DNA of 53,171 nucleotides, from positions 1 to 53,171 of the forward strand of contig JAFQVL010000003.1 of assembly GCA_017408045.1 (NCBI GenBank), in the 5' to 3' direction. Under the pieces are notes generated by a model that ran no database searches, was not told the origin of the DNA, and saw nothing but the letters and a program-made list of their open reading frames with translations. Each line of letters opens with the position of its first letter. Position 1 is the first letter of the stretch. The DNA comes from Clostridia bacterium (GTDB taxonomy: Bacteria > Bacillota > Clostridia > Christensenellales > Borkfalkiaceae). A program made the translations under genes and the position numbers. Shown piece after piece: positions 31,703 through 40,151 of the stretch.

Positions 31703-33205
31703 ATGGCAAAGAAGGGCTGGCTGACAAAGTGGAAAAGCAAGCAACGAAAGACGAGTATGTTTTTCGTGCTTTGGGCTACCTTTGCCGCCCTCTCGTTTAT
31801 TCTACTTTTGGTGTTTTCCTTGACGCATAGGTTTGTTTTGCAGGACACGTACAGGCAGCAGGCGATTGCAACCTTGAATGACAAGGGCGGCAGAATTCAA
31901 CGCTCTTTGCGGGAAACGTCGCCAGAAGAATTTGGTGGGAATTACGACGCGTTTTTGCTCTATTTGTCCACGCGCGAGAGAGTGCAAATTTGCATTTTGG
32001 ACGGCGACGGAAAGATTCTGATGCCGCTAGAAGAAAATATCGACCCGTCGTTGCCGCTTTGGAAAGAAAACTTTGACTTTTCTAAGGTGATTGCAACGCA
32101 TAAAGAGAAACTTGCTGAAAAGGGCGCGACGGTGGAAAACCGCAAGGGCGTTGTCTACGCCGTCAGCGGCGGCTTTGTGTATGGCGCGGCGCTGCCTGGC
32201 TATAACGGGCAAACGGAGGATACCTACCTCTACGCATACGAGTCGATGGAGTTGGTGCTCGCCGTCGAGCGTGAGTTGACCGTGCGTATGATTTGGATTG
32301 CGCTGTTCGTATTCGTGCTTTCGTTTGCGGCGTCCAGCGCGCTTTCGGGGGCGCTGATTCGTCCTTTGGACGAAATTTCCGCCAAGGCACAAAGGCTGGC
32401 GCGAGGGGACTTTGAGGTGAACTTCCACGGCGAGGATTACTTTGAGGAGATGGAGAGCCTTTCGGCATCTCTTAACTTCGCTAAAGACGAACTGTCCAAA
32501 ACCGACCGTATGCAAAAGGAACTGATTGCCAACGTTTCCCACGATTTCAAAACGCCGCTCACTATGATTAAGGCGTATGCGGAGATGCTGGTGGATTTCC
32601 ACGGTGAGGATAAAATAAAAAGAGAGCAAAGCGCGCAAATTATCATTGACGAGGCAGACCGTTTAACATCCCTTGTGTCCGACGTTTTAGACCTTTCCAA
32701 AATCCGTTCGGGGATACAGGCGCTTTCGTTAGAGCCGTTTGACATCTGCGCGTATTGCCGCGAAATTCTTACTCGGTTCGATTACCTTTCTGAGACGCAG
32801 GGCTATCAATTCGAAACGGAAATCGCGCAGGGGTTATACACGGTAGCGGATAAGCAGAAAATCGGGCAGGTGCTGTATAATTTAATCGGCAACGCCGTCA
32901 ATTACACGGGCAAAAACAAGAAGGTGCGCGTGGTGCTTAAAAAGGAAAAGGGAGCGATTTACTTTGCCGTTATGGATACGGGGAAGGGGATTAAGGAAGA
33001 GGAGTTGTCAGAGATTTGGGACAGATATTATCGCTCTGGTCAGTCGCATAAGCGTCCCATCAAAGGGACGGGCTTGGGGCTGTCTATCGTAAAAACGATT
33101 TTAGAAAGGCATTGTTTTGAGTACGGTGTAGACAGTATCGTAGGGGTAGGCAGTACCTTTTACGCGTACTTCCCGTTGAGCGGGGAAGAAACAAGTGAAG
33201 AATAA
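31703..33205 (+). CDS. sensor histidine kinase
   Basis: 500 residues. Membrane segments at about 20-42 and 195-217 enclose an extracytoplasmic sensor domain of about 150 residues with no recognised fold. A HAMP linker (about 218-270), a HisKA domain with His280 (IANVSHDFKTPLTMIKAYAEML) and a HATPase domain follow, with N box NLIGNAVNYTGKN, G1 DTGKGI and G2 GTGLGLSIVK. It is the cognate partner of the upstream regulator. The Shine-Dalgarno sequence is weak (GAGG). Confidence 0.94.
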   Translation: MAKKGWLTKWKSKQRKTSMFFVLWATFAALSFILLLVFSLTHRFVLQDTYRQQAIATLNDKGGRIQRSLRETSPEEFGGNYDAFLLYLSTRERVQICILDGDGKILMPLEENIDPSLPLWKENFDFSKVIATHKEKLAEKGATVENRKGVVYAVSGGFVYGAALPGYNGQTEDTYLYAYESMELVLAVERELTVRMIWIALFVFVLSFAASSALSGALIRPLDEISAKAQRLARGDFEVNFHGEDYFEEMESLSASLNFAKDELSKTDRMQKELIANVSHDFKTPLTMIKAYAEMLVDFHGEDKIKREQSAQIIIDEADRLTSLVSDVLDLSKIRSGIQALSLEPFDICAYCREILTRFDYLSETQGYQFETEIAQGLYTVADKQKIGQVLYNLIGNAVNYTGKNKKVRVVLKKEKGAIYFAVMDTGKGIKEEELSEIWDRYYRSGQSHKRPIKGTGLGLSIVKTILERHCFEYGVDSIVGVGSTFYAYFPLSGEETSEE

Positions 33206-33216
33206 AGGAGCAAACT

Positions 33217-34287
33217 ATGGAAAACGAGCAAAATAATCAGCAACAAGAAAACCTGCCGATGCAGCAGGAAACGCAGCAAGCGGAAAACAAGCCCTCGAAA
33301 AGAGAGAGTTTTTTGGCGTTGAATCGCAACCGCCCGAAGATTACCGATTTTACAGCCCATGCCGTCGTCGATATTCGCTATTCGACGGAGGAAGCGTTGG
33401 GGCTGATTGTAAAACGCTTAAAGGAAAGGTATTTCCACTTAGACGAACGCTTTTTGCGTTTGGCGGACGGTAGGCAAGCGTTTGTTATCAATTACCTCTA
33501 TGCCCCCGTATATCGCGCCGACGGCGTGGCGAATTACTACTGGAAGAAGGGGAGTAAGAAGAACGCAGAGGAGTTTACTTCTTCCGTAAACATTGAGGCG
33601 GCGGCGTCGATTGCCCCTGCTTTCTTGAAGGCTGAGGATTTTGGTAGCCAAGCGATTTGTCCGACGGGAATGGTCTTTTCCGAGGATAAGTTGATTACCG
33701 CTAAAAAGCCCTCGCTGAAAGAAGAGATGCGCCTACTGAAGGAAAAGGCGGATATTTCCAAGCCGATTAAAAAGGCGGAGTGTATCCTCACCAAGGAAAA
33801 TTATCAACTGATATACGTGCCCGTGCTGAAGGCAGAGTTGACCTACGGCGATAAGGTATATACGCAATGGGTGAACCTCGTCAACGGCGAATGCCAGGTA
33901 GAATACGCCGTAGCCCCCGACTTGACGGCTGCCGCGGACAAGACAATGGAAAAGTTGGCAAGAAGAAAACGCTCGATTTTCTCCTGCCTGCTGTACGCGT
34001 TGACCTTCGTTGTCCTCAACGTTTTACAATGGCAGTTCGGACAAGAGCCGCAAAAGGTGGATAGCGGAATAGAGGCTTGGCTACTCACCGTGATTTTGGG
34101 TGGGATTGCCGTGGGCGAGTTGTTGCTGTGGGCGGCGTGCTTTGGCTACAAGAAAAACAAGATGGTCAGCAAAGCGGTTTTAGAGGATAAAATGCCCTCG
34201 GCAAAAGCCGCGGTGCTGTGGAACTTGCTTGCCGTTTTGTTGGCGATTGCATCGGTGGCGCTGTTTACGGTGTTCGCCTTGATTTAA
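33217..34287 (+). CDS. unrecognised membrane protein downstream of the kinase
   Basis: 356 residues. The first 45 are Gln/Glu-rich and disordered. A soluble part of about 200 residues (about 45-255), with mixed strands and helices, is followed by three membrane segments near 259-278, 290-311 and 335-355. I recognise no domain. A cytosolic soluble part is likely from the Lys/Arg-rich segment before the first membrane helix (MEKLARRKRS). It begins 12 bases after the kinase and ends at a terminator, so it belongs to the two-component operon and may be an accessory or a target. AAGGAG precedes the ATG. Confidence 0.72.
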   Translation: MENEQNNQQQENLPMQQETQQAENKPSKRESFLALNRNRPKITDFTAHAVVDIRYSTEEALGLIVKRLKERYFHLDERFLRLADGRQAFVINYLYAPVYRADGVANYYWKKGSKKNAEEFTSSVNIEAAASIAPAFLKAEDFGSQAICPTGMVFSEDKLITAKKPSLKEEMRLLKEKADISKPIKKAECILTKENYQLIYVPVLKAELTYGDKVYTQWVNLVNGECQVEYAVAPDLTAAADKTMEKLARRKRSIFSCLLYALTFVVLNVLQWQFGQEPQKVDSGIEAWLLTVILGGIAVGELLLWAACFGYKKNKMVSKAVLEDKMPSAKAAVLWNLLAVLLAIASVALFTVFALI

Positions 34288-34305
34288 TGATATAGAAATA
34301 ATATC

Positions 34306-34340
34306 GCCGTTTGTCTGCTTTCGTTGACAAACGGCTTTTT
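34306..34340 (+). terminator. terminator overlapping the next -35 box
   Basis: GCCGTTTGTC (34306-34315) pairs perfectly with GACAAACGGC (34326-34335), followed by five T residues. The right arm provides most of the TTGACA of the next promoter. Confidence 0.85.
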
Positions 34341-34352
34341 CTATGTTATACT
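34324..34352 (+). promoter_or_regulatory. promoter of the ECF S-component/tsaE operon
   Basis: TTGACA (34324-34329), a 17-bp spacer and TATACT (34347-34352). The leader is under 40 bases, leaving no room for an FMN riboswitch. Confidence 0.85.
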
Positions 34353-34387
34353 AAGATAAACCTACAAGGTTTATGGGAGAAAAAAGC

Positions 34388-34960
34388 ATGGAAAAAAGAG
34401 GTGGACAACAAAATCGTTTTACGGCAAAGCGTTTGGCGCTGCTTGCCGTTTTCGTCGCGCTCTCCTACGCGGTCAGTTTTTTGGAAACGCCCCCGATTGC
34501 AGGCTTTTTGCGACTGGATTTCGGCAACGTGTTCATTCTACTTAGTTCCCTGCTATTCGGACCGATAGAAGGGGTGATCGTCTGCCTTTTAAAGGAAAGC
34601 TTGCGTTGTTTGACCAGCAATACTTTCTGCATCGGCGAGGCGGCGAATTTCGTCATAACCTCGGCGTTTATTCTTCTGCCGTCCATTCTTTACCGCTACA
34701 AAAAGGGGATTAAGGTGGTGTTGCTCTCGTTGGGGGCTGCGTGCCTAATTGGGACGGGGGTTGCGCTGCTGATGAACCGCTACGTGCTGCTGCCTTGGTT
34801 CTATCAAGCGGAATTGATTCCCGTACCTGCGGCGGAAATGTTCGGGCAAGTATGGTGGATATTATTGCTGTTTAATCTGGGAAAATGTCTTCTCATATCC
34901 GTCCTCGTATTTCTGCTGTATAAGCGATTGTCAAACTTCTTAAAAAGGTGGGAGCAGTAG
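34388..34960 (+). CDS. ECF transporter S component, RibU-like
   Basis: 190 residues from the chosen ATG (another in-frame ATG lies 15 bases upstream; GGGAG fits the downstream one). Six membrane segments. The start RFTAKRLALLAVFVALSYAVSFLETP, with FLRLDFGNVFILLSSLLFGPIEGVIVCLLKE, is typical of S components of the riboflavin group, which capture a vitamin and dock to a shared EcfAA'T module. The energy-coupling genes are not in the window. The riboflavin assignment is by pattern memory; other small substrates are possible. Confidence 0.8.
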   Translation: MEKRGGQQNRFTAKRLALLAVFVALSYAVSFLETPPIAGFLRLDFGNVFILLSSLLFGPIEGVIVCLLKESLRCLTSNTFCIGEAANFVITSAFILLPSILYRYKKGIKVVLLSLGAACLIGTGVALLMNRYVLLPWFYQAELIPVPAAEMFGQVWWILLLFNLGKCLLISVLVFLLYKRLSNFLKRWEQ

Positions 34961-34963
34961 AGT

Positions 34964-35368
34964 ATGGCGGTATTCATTTCAAATGCAAGGGAAGAAACCA
35001 TGGCGATTGCGGAAGAGTACGCAAAAACCCTTCGCGGCGGCGACGTCGTGTTATTGGATGGGGACATGGGTGCAGGCAAAACGGTGTTTACCAAGGGGCT
35101 GGCAAAGGGCTTGGGGATCGAGGAAGAGATTACTTCCCCCACCTACGCCTATATGAACGATTACGACGGTAGACTGTTCCATTACGATTGCTACCGTATC
35201 GAGAGTGTGGAGCAAGCCGAACGCTTAGGGCTTGCCGATTACTTTGATATGGGGGGGATCTGCATCGTCGAGTGGGCGCAGAATATCGCGCCGTTGTTGC
35301 CCAAAAAGGTCAAACGAGTGTCGATAAAAAAATTGAGCGAAAACCAAAGAGAGATTATTTGCGAATGA
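34964..35368 (+). CDS. tsaE: tRNA t6A biosynthesis ATPase TsaE
   Basis: 134 residues. P-loop DGDMGAGKTVFTKGLAKGLG, then TSPTYAYMNDY, FHYDCYRIE and IVEWAQN are the TsaE signatures. With TsaB and TsaD it makes threonylcarbamoyl-A37 on ANN-decoding tRNAs. It overlaps tsaB by 4 bases. tsaD is not in the window. Confidence 0.95.
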   Translation: MAVFISNAREETMAIAEEYAKTLRGGDVVLLDGDMGAGKTVFTKGLAKGLGIEEEITSPTYAYMNDYDGRLFHYDCYRIESVEQAERLGLADYFDMGGICIVEWAQNIAPLLPKKVKRVSIKKLSENQREIICE

Positions 35369-36009
35369 AATTTTTGGCGATAGATACCGCAAACGAATAT
35401 ATGTGCGTGCTGGCGTATAAGGACGGCAAAGTGGCGAAAGCCTTTTTGCCCGATTGCAGTATGCGCCATTCCACCGAACTCATGGGGCAGGTGGAAAAAG
35501 CTCTGACCGAATGCGAACTCACCCTTGACGAGTGCGACTTCTTTGCCGCCGTCGTGGGGGCAGGCTCGTTCACGGGTATCCGTATCGGGGTTTCCGCGGC
35601 GAAGGGGTTTTGTTTGGCGACGGGAAAGCCGTCCTTGCCTATCACCTCTTTTGAAGTGGCTGCATATAATGGCTTAGAGCGTGGTAAAAAAACGCTGTGC
35701 GTTGTGGACGCTCTGCACGATGCTTATTATGCGTGCGGCTTTGACGAAGAAAACCGAGTCATTCTTCCCCCTGCGTATTTGACGGAAGACGAGGTTTTGT
35801 CGCTGGCTGCCGAGGGGTATTCCCTGCGCGCTTTGCATAGCAAAGACGAATGGGATATCGCCCTTGTAGAGCGTGTGAAGGTGCTGCCTTGCGACCCTGC
35901 CGAGGGCCTGAAAAACGCCGTGCTTGCCAAGGCGGCGGCAGGCGCGTTTGGGGAATTGAACGCCGTGTACGTACGCAAGAGCTCGGCAGAGCTGAATTTG
36001 GGGAAATAA
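35365..36009 (+). CDS. tsaB: tRNA t6A biosynthesis protein TsaB
   Basis: 214 residues from the ATG that overlaps the tsaE stop. MKFLAIDTANEY, HSTELMGQVEKAL and VGAGSFTGIRIGVSAAKGF form the ASKHA-like fold of TsaB, a catalytically poor relative that scaffolds TsaD. An upstream in-frame ATG inside tsaE is rejected because it adds a non-conserved stretch. Confidence 0.94.
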   Translation: MKFLAIDTANEYMCVLAYKDGKVAKAFLPDCSMRHSTELMGQVEKALTECELTLDECDFFAAVVGAGSFTGIRIGVSAAKGFCLATGKPSLPITSFEVAAYNGLERGKKTLCVVDALHDAYYACGFDEENRVILPPAYLTEDEVLSLAAEGYSLRALHSKDEWDIALVERVKVLPCDPAEGLKNAVLAKAAAGAFGELNAVYVRKSSAELNLGK

Positions 36010-36010
36010 T

Positions 36011-36445
36011 ATGCAGTTGCGCGGTTGGGAAGAAAGGGATTTGCCGATGCTGGCAGAGATAGAGGCACGGTGCTTTCCGTGCGACGCTTGGTCGCAGGAG
36101 ATGCTTTCCGAGGTTTTAAAAGCCCCCTATCAATGGTCGGTTTTGGCGGAGGAAGATGGGAAGATTTACGGTTATGCGTGCCTGTTTTCCTTGTTTGAAA
36201 CGGCAGAGCTTTTGAATATCGCCGTGGATACCGACTATCGTGGACGAGGGATTGGGGAAAGTCTGTTGACGGCAGTCCACGAGCAAGCCAAGGCGATGGG
36301 CGCAGAGCGCATTTTGTTAGAGGTTCGCGTTTCCAACGCCCCTGCGATTGCGCTGTATAAAAAGCACGGCTACGAAAAAATTGCTGTCCGCAAAAACTAT
36401 TACGGCAACGGCGAAGACGCAGACATTATGGAAAACAAATTATAA
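36011..36445 (+). CDS. rimI: ribosomal protein S18 alanine N-acetyltransferase RimI
   Basis: 144-residue GNAT protein. The acetyl-CoA loop VDTDYRGRGIGESLL, then LEVRVSNAPAIALYKKHGYEKIAVRKNYYGNGEDADIM, matches RimI rather than generic GNATs. The position after tsaE-tsaB is the conserved one. It starts one base after the tsaB stop. Confidence 0.92.
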   Translation: MQLRGWEERDLPMLAEIEARCFPCDAWSQEMLSEVLKAPYQWSVLAEEDGKIYGYACLFSLFETAELLNIAVDTDYRGRGIGESLLTAVHEQAKAMGAERILLEVRVSNAPAIALYKKHGYEKIAVRKNYYGNGEDADIMENKL

Positions 36446-36522
36446 TACCTTTGCATTAAGGGGGTGGCGAAACGGTACAGTTAGACGGCGTTTCGTTTAT
36501 ACAAAAGGGAAAGGGCAGGGAT

Positions 36523-37212
36523 TTGGTCTTTCTGCACGGCTACCTCTCGTCAAAGGAAGCCTTTGCGGCGCAGGTCGCTTACTTTTCTCAGTTTTATCGG
36601 GTGACGGCGCTCGATTTTATCGGGCAGGGGGCAAGCGAGCCTTTGCAAAAGCCTTACTCGGTGGAGGAGTATGCAATCTGGACGGAGGAGGCGCTTTCCC
36701 TGCTTGGGGTGGAAAACCCCTCGGTGGTTGCCCATTCGTTTGGCTGTCGGGTCTTGATTAAAATGGCAAAACGGCGCAGGCAGGTATTTGATAAACTGAT
36801 ATTGACAGGCCCTGCCGGGGTGGTATTGCCGAGAGGTTTGCGCTACCGATACAAAGTAGCGGTGTACCGCTTGGTGAAAAAGTTTGCGCCGCGCTTTGCA
36901 GAAAAGCATTTCGGCAGCGCGGAGTATAAGACCCTATCCCCCGTAATGCGGGAAAGTTATAAAAAAATCGTTAACGAAGACCTGCGCGCGGATGCAGCGC
37001 AGATACAAAACGAAATCTTGATCATCGAGGGAGAGGCGGACACGACCACGCCGATGAAGCAGGCGCAGGCATATCTCGCCGTTATGCAAAACGCCCGTTT
37101 GGCGACGATTGAGGGCGGACATTTTGCCTTTGCGGAAAATCCCTTGGCGTTCAACCTACTCGTGGAGGAGTTTTTAGAAGATGTTAGAGCAGAGCACGAT
37201 ATGGATATTTAG
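36523..37212 (+). CDS. alpha/beta hydrolase with unclear start
   Basis: At least 229 residues. VFLHGYLSS oxyanion region, nucleophile elbow VAHSFGCRV, and a C-terminal His in IEGGHFAFAENP give a Ser-Asp-His hydrolase of the lipase/esterase-like superfamily. Coding sequence in the same frame continues upstream to about 36460 (LDGVSFIQKGKGRDL) after an in-frame stop, but no ATG, GTG or TTG occurs there; the first start is TTG at 36523. A GTG at 36464 is out of frame, so a one-base deletion or an unusual start is possible. It overlaps the MurF gene by 32 bases. Substrate unknown. Confidence 0.75.
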   Translation: MVFLHGYLSSKEAFAAQVAYFSQFYRVTALDFIGQGASEPLQKPYSVEEYAIWTEEALSLLGVENPSVVAHSFGCRVLIKMAKRRRQVFDKLILTGPAGVVLPRGLRYRYKVAVYRLVKKFAPRFAEKHFGSAEYKTLSPVMRESYKKIVNEDLRADAAQIQNEILIIEGEADTTTPMKQAQAYLAVMQNARLATIEGGHFAFAENPLAFNLLVEEFLEDVRAEHDMDI

Positions 37213-38800
37213 AGTGGTGGCAAGCTTGCTGTGCGCTTGCTTTTATTTCGTCGCTACGACGAAAATGGTCAGCGTGCTGCAACAGAGTGGCTACCGCGCG
37301 GGGCGTTTTTTTGCATGGCTCAAGCAGGGGCGAAACACCTACTTTTTAAGGCTGCTTTCTCTGTCCGTGCTTTCACTTTTTTCTACGGCGCTGTTTATTT
37401 TCGTCTTCTGTTTTATGCAGGAAACGGTGGCAATGGCGATGGGTGGGATTCCCTTTTTTGGATTTACTCTTCTGTTTTTCGTGGTTGACAGACGGTACGC
37501 CTTGAAGGTTGAGGGGGTCAAGACGGGCAGGTGGAAACGGCTTGCTATCCTCTATTTGGTCTTCATTGCCTGCCTGTCCTTTGGTTTGATTTGCCTTTGT
37601 TCGTTGCTGGCAGCCCCCCTTGGCTCGCTTTTTGATGGGTTGGCGGCGTTGCGCTTTTTGCCCCTTTGCTTTTTGCCTATGCTGTTGCCGTTTGTCGCGA
37701 TGCTGGCAAACGTGGTGCTCTCTCCGTTTGAAAACCTTCGCAACCGCAAATTCGTGGCAAAGGCGGGCGAAGCGTTGGCGGCAAGCAAAGCGGTGAAAAT
37801 CGGGATTGTGGGCAGCTACGGTAAGACTTCGGTGAAGAACGCTGTTTGCGGCTTGCTGTCGGAAAAGTACGCCGTAGTGGCGTCCCCCGCCTCGTATAAC
37901 ACGCCGATCGGAGTGGCAAAGACGGTGGCTTTGCCTGCATTTGCCGAGGCGGAAGTGGCGATTTTTGAAATGGGCGCTCGGCATGCTGGGGACATAAAAG
38001 AGTTGTGTGATTTGGTGCAGCCCGACTATCTCCTCTTTACGGGGGTGTGTGCACAGCACGTGGAAACCTTCGGGAGTTTAGACGGCGTATTCCACGCAAA
38101 ATGCGAGGCGCTTTCTTCCTCTGCAAAACTGGTCGTCTGTGGGGGCGGTCTGCGTGAAAGAATAGAGAAAGAATATTCTGCCGAGACGAAAAAATGTCGG
38201 TTCGTCGGCGAGGCGAAGAATGTATCCCTGCGCGCGGACGGCACGGCGTTTACCTTGCCGTTAAAGGGTGGGGACTTGGCGGTAGATACCTGCTTGCTTG
38301 GGGAGGCTGCCGTGGAGAATATTTTACTGGCGGCGGCGCTTGCCGAGCTAATGGGCTTGACGGCGCAGGAGATTGCGGCGGGCGTGAAAAAGCTGCAACC
38401 GACCGAGCACCGCCTGCAACTGACCAAACAGGGCGGCGTATATATTTTAGACGATGCCTACAACTGCAACGAAAAGGGCGCAAAACTGGCAATCGACGCC
38501 TTGAAACGCTTTTCGGGCAAGAAGTATATCATTACGCCGGGGATTGTGGAAACGGGCGTTTTGCACGAGGAAATCAACGGCAGACTGGGCGCGATGCTTG
38601 CCGAGGCGGCGTTGGATACGGTCGTGCTGGTCGGCGAAACGCAGGCAAAAGTTATCGTGGACGGCTACAAGAATGCAGGTGGGGATATGGACGCTCTGCA
38701 TGTCGTGCCTTCCTTGCAGGACGCTACGGCGCTGTTGCAAGGGCATCTTAGCGACGGCGACTGCGTTTTGTTCATGAATGATCTTCCAGATTGCGTGTAA
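37181..38800 (+). CDS. membrane-anchored MurF-type Mur ligase
   Basis: 539 residues. An unusual N-terminal part of about 190 residues has five membrane segments (about 8-26, 57-80, 85-102, 121-150, 160-180). The rest is a Mur ligase: P-loop GIVGSYGKTSVKN (Gly211-Ser217 region), SPASYNTPIGV, EMGARHAGDIKEL, VENILLAAALAELMGL, PTEHRLQL and DDAYNCNEKG. MurF adds D-Ala-D-Ala to UDP-MurNAc-tripeptide; the next gene, ddl, makes that dipeptide, which supports MurF. The cytosolic membrane tether would put this step close to MraY. An AGGAGG lies before the ATG inside the hydrolase gene. Confidence 0.86.
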   Translation: MLEQSTIWIFRVVASLLCACFYFVATTKMVSVLQQSGYRAGRFFAWLKQGRNTYFLRLLSLSVLSLFSTALFIFVFCFMQETVAMAMGGIPFFGFTLLFFVVDRRYALKVEGVKTGRWKRLAILYLVFIACLSFGLICLCSLLAAPLGSLFDGLAALRFLPLCFLPMLLPFVAMLANVVLSPFENLRNRKFVAKAGEALAASKAVKIGIVGSYGKTSVKNAVCGLLSEKYAVVASPASYNTPIGVAKTVALPAFAEAEVAIFEMGARHAGDIKELCDLVQPDYLLFTGVCAQHVETFGSLDGVFHAKCEALSSSAKLVVCGGGLRERIEKEYSAETKKCRFVGEAKNVSLRADGTAFTLPLKGGDLAVDTCLLGEAAVENILLAAALAELMGLTAQEIAAGVKKLQPTEHRLQLTKQGGVYILDDAYNCNEKGAKLAIDALKRFSGKKYIITPGIVETGVLHEEINGRLGAMLAEAALDTVVLVGETQAKVIVDGYKNAGGDMDALHVVPSLQDATALLQGHLSDGDCVLFMNDLPDCV

Positions 38801-38822
38801 AATACGGCGCAATACTTCGTCG
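38801..38822 (+). repeat. partial copy of the dnaK-upstream repeat
   Basis: The gap between the MurF and ddl genes begins with AATACGGCGCAATACTTCGT, nearly the first arm and loop of the 128-bp repeat at 43228; the second arm is absent. Confidence 0.5.
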
Positions 38823-38885
38823 AATTAACAATACAAAAGCATAGAAACACCAAAGCGAAAAAATAAAAGCGGAGGTGTTTTTTTC

Positions 38886-39989
38886 TTGAAAACGATAGCG
38901 GTTGTGTTTGGGGGAGAGGCTTGTGAACGGGAAATTTCGGTGATTACGGGTACGCTTGCCTGCAATCTTTTACGGGGTGGAAAATACGACCCTCTGCCTA
39001 TCTATCTTGCTGAGGACGGGCAGGCGTATACCTCGCCGAATTTCTTTGAGGTAGGGGCGTTTAAGAAGGACAGCTTTTTAAAAAAAGCAAAGAAAATTCT
39101 GCTGCACGGCGGCAAGGTGTACCAACTAGTGGGAAAGGGCGGAAGACTGAAAAAGCTGGCGACCCTCGACGGTGCGCTCAACTGTTGCCACGGCGGATTA
39201 GGAGAGGGCGGCGGCGTTTCTGCGGTGTTGGAAATGCAGGGTGTTCCCCTTGCCTCGCCCACGATTGCGCCTTCGGCAGTCTGTATGGATAAGTCGCTTA
39301 CAAAACTGTTCGCAAAATCCTTAAATATCCCCGTCGTGGATGGGATACGGGTGCGTGAAACAGACTACAAAAAACGGGGCGCGTTTTTGCTGCGGCATAT
39401 GATTCGCCGCTTAAAATTTCCTGTGATTGTCAAGCCTACCCACCTCGGCTCTTCCATCGGGATCGCCGTCTGCAATGACGAGGAAGAGGTGAAGGCGGCG
39501 CTTGCGGCGGCGTATGCGCTCGACGATTGTGTGGTGATTGAAAAGTTTTTGCTGGATAAAAAAGACGTCAACTGCGCGGCATATTCCGCCATGGGCGAGG
39601 TGTACGTTTCGGAGGCGGAGGAGGCATTTTCCTCCCACGACGGGGTGTACGGATTTGAGCAAAAATACATAAAAAAAGAGCAAAAGAATGGGGGCAGGGC
39701 TTTGATGACGGGAATACTGCGCCAACGAATCCGTGGGTATACGAAGACGCTATATAAACGCCTGAACATGACGGGGGTGGTGCGTATGGACTTCTTGGTG
39801 CAGGGGGAAAAGGTGTATTTGAGCGAAATTAACACCGTGCCCGGCTCGCTGGCGTACTATCTCTTTTGCGACAGGCTCTCCGAGGGGAGGGAGTTTATCG
39901 AGGGGCTTGTGGATGATGCGATTGCAAGGTCGGAGGCGGACAAAAAACAGTTGGTCAAAACGGGGGTTTTAGACACGATTACAAAATAG
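38886..39989 (+). CDS. ddl: D-alanine--D-alanine ligase
   Basis: 367-residue ATP-grasp enzyme. Start TTG at 38886 with GGAGGTG (38870-38876); the product begins (M)KTIAVVFGGEACEREISVITG, the family start. NCCHGGLGEGGGVSAVLEMQGVPLASP, PVIVKPTHLGSSIGI and YLSEINTVPGSLAYYLF are Ddl motifs (SEIN metal site, NTVPG). A VanA-like D-Ala-D-Lac activity is not suggested. It follows the MurF gene by 85 bases and ends the operon at a terminator. Confidence 0.94.
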   Translation: MKTIAVVFGGEACEREISVITGTLACNLLRGGKYDPLPIYLAEDGQAYTSPNFFEVGAFKKDSFLKKAKKILLHGGKVYQLVGKGGRLKKLATLDGALNCCHGGLGEGGGVSAVLEMQGVPLASPTIAPSAVCMDKSLTKLFAKSLNIPVVDGIRVRETDYKKRGAFLLRHMIRRLKFPVIVKPTHLGSSIGIAVCNDEEEVKAALAAAYALDDCVVIEKFLLDKKDVNCAAYSAMGEVYVSEAEEAFSSHDGVYGFEQKYIKKEQKNGGRALMTGILRQRIRGYTKTLYKRLNMTGVVRMDFLVQGEKVYLSEINTVPGSLAYYLFCDRLSEGREFIEGLVDDAIARSEADKKQLVKTGVLDTITK

Positions 39990-40005
39990 AAGTGGGTATT
40001 TTGGC

Positions 40006-40037
40006 AAACGGCGGTGAAAAAACCGCCGTTTTCTTTG
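40006..40037 (+). terminator. ddl terminator
   Basis: AAACGGCGGT (40006-40015) pairs with ACCGCCGTTT (40022-40031), followed by T residues. Confidence 0.85.
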
Positions 40038-40066
40038 AAAACGTGTTTTCAAACGGGCAAATCTTA

Positions 40067-40095
40067 TTGATTTTTTGCGTTTTGTTTGTTATAAT
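40067..40095 (+). promoter_or_regulatory. obg promoter
   Basis: TTGATT (40067-40072), a 17-bp spacer and TATAAT (40090-40095). Confidence 0.78.
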
Positions 40096-40151
40096 AAGGG
40101 GGAATGGACAAGTACGCCCCACCGTGGGCATAAGGGAAAGGAGAATTGCAT

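Noticed and set aside
34353..34387. FMN riboswitch ahead of the RibU-like gene
   Set aside because: The leader is too short and has none of the conserved RFN element segments.
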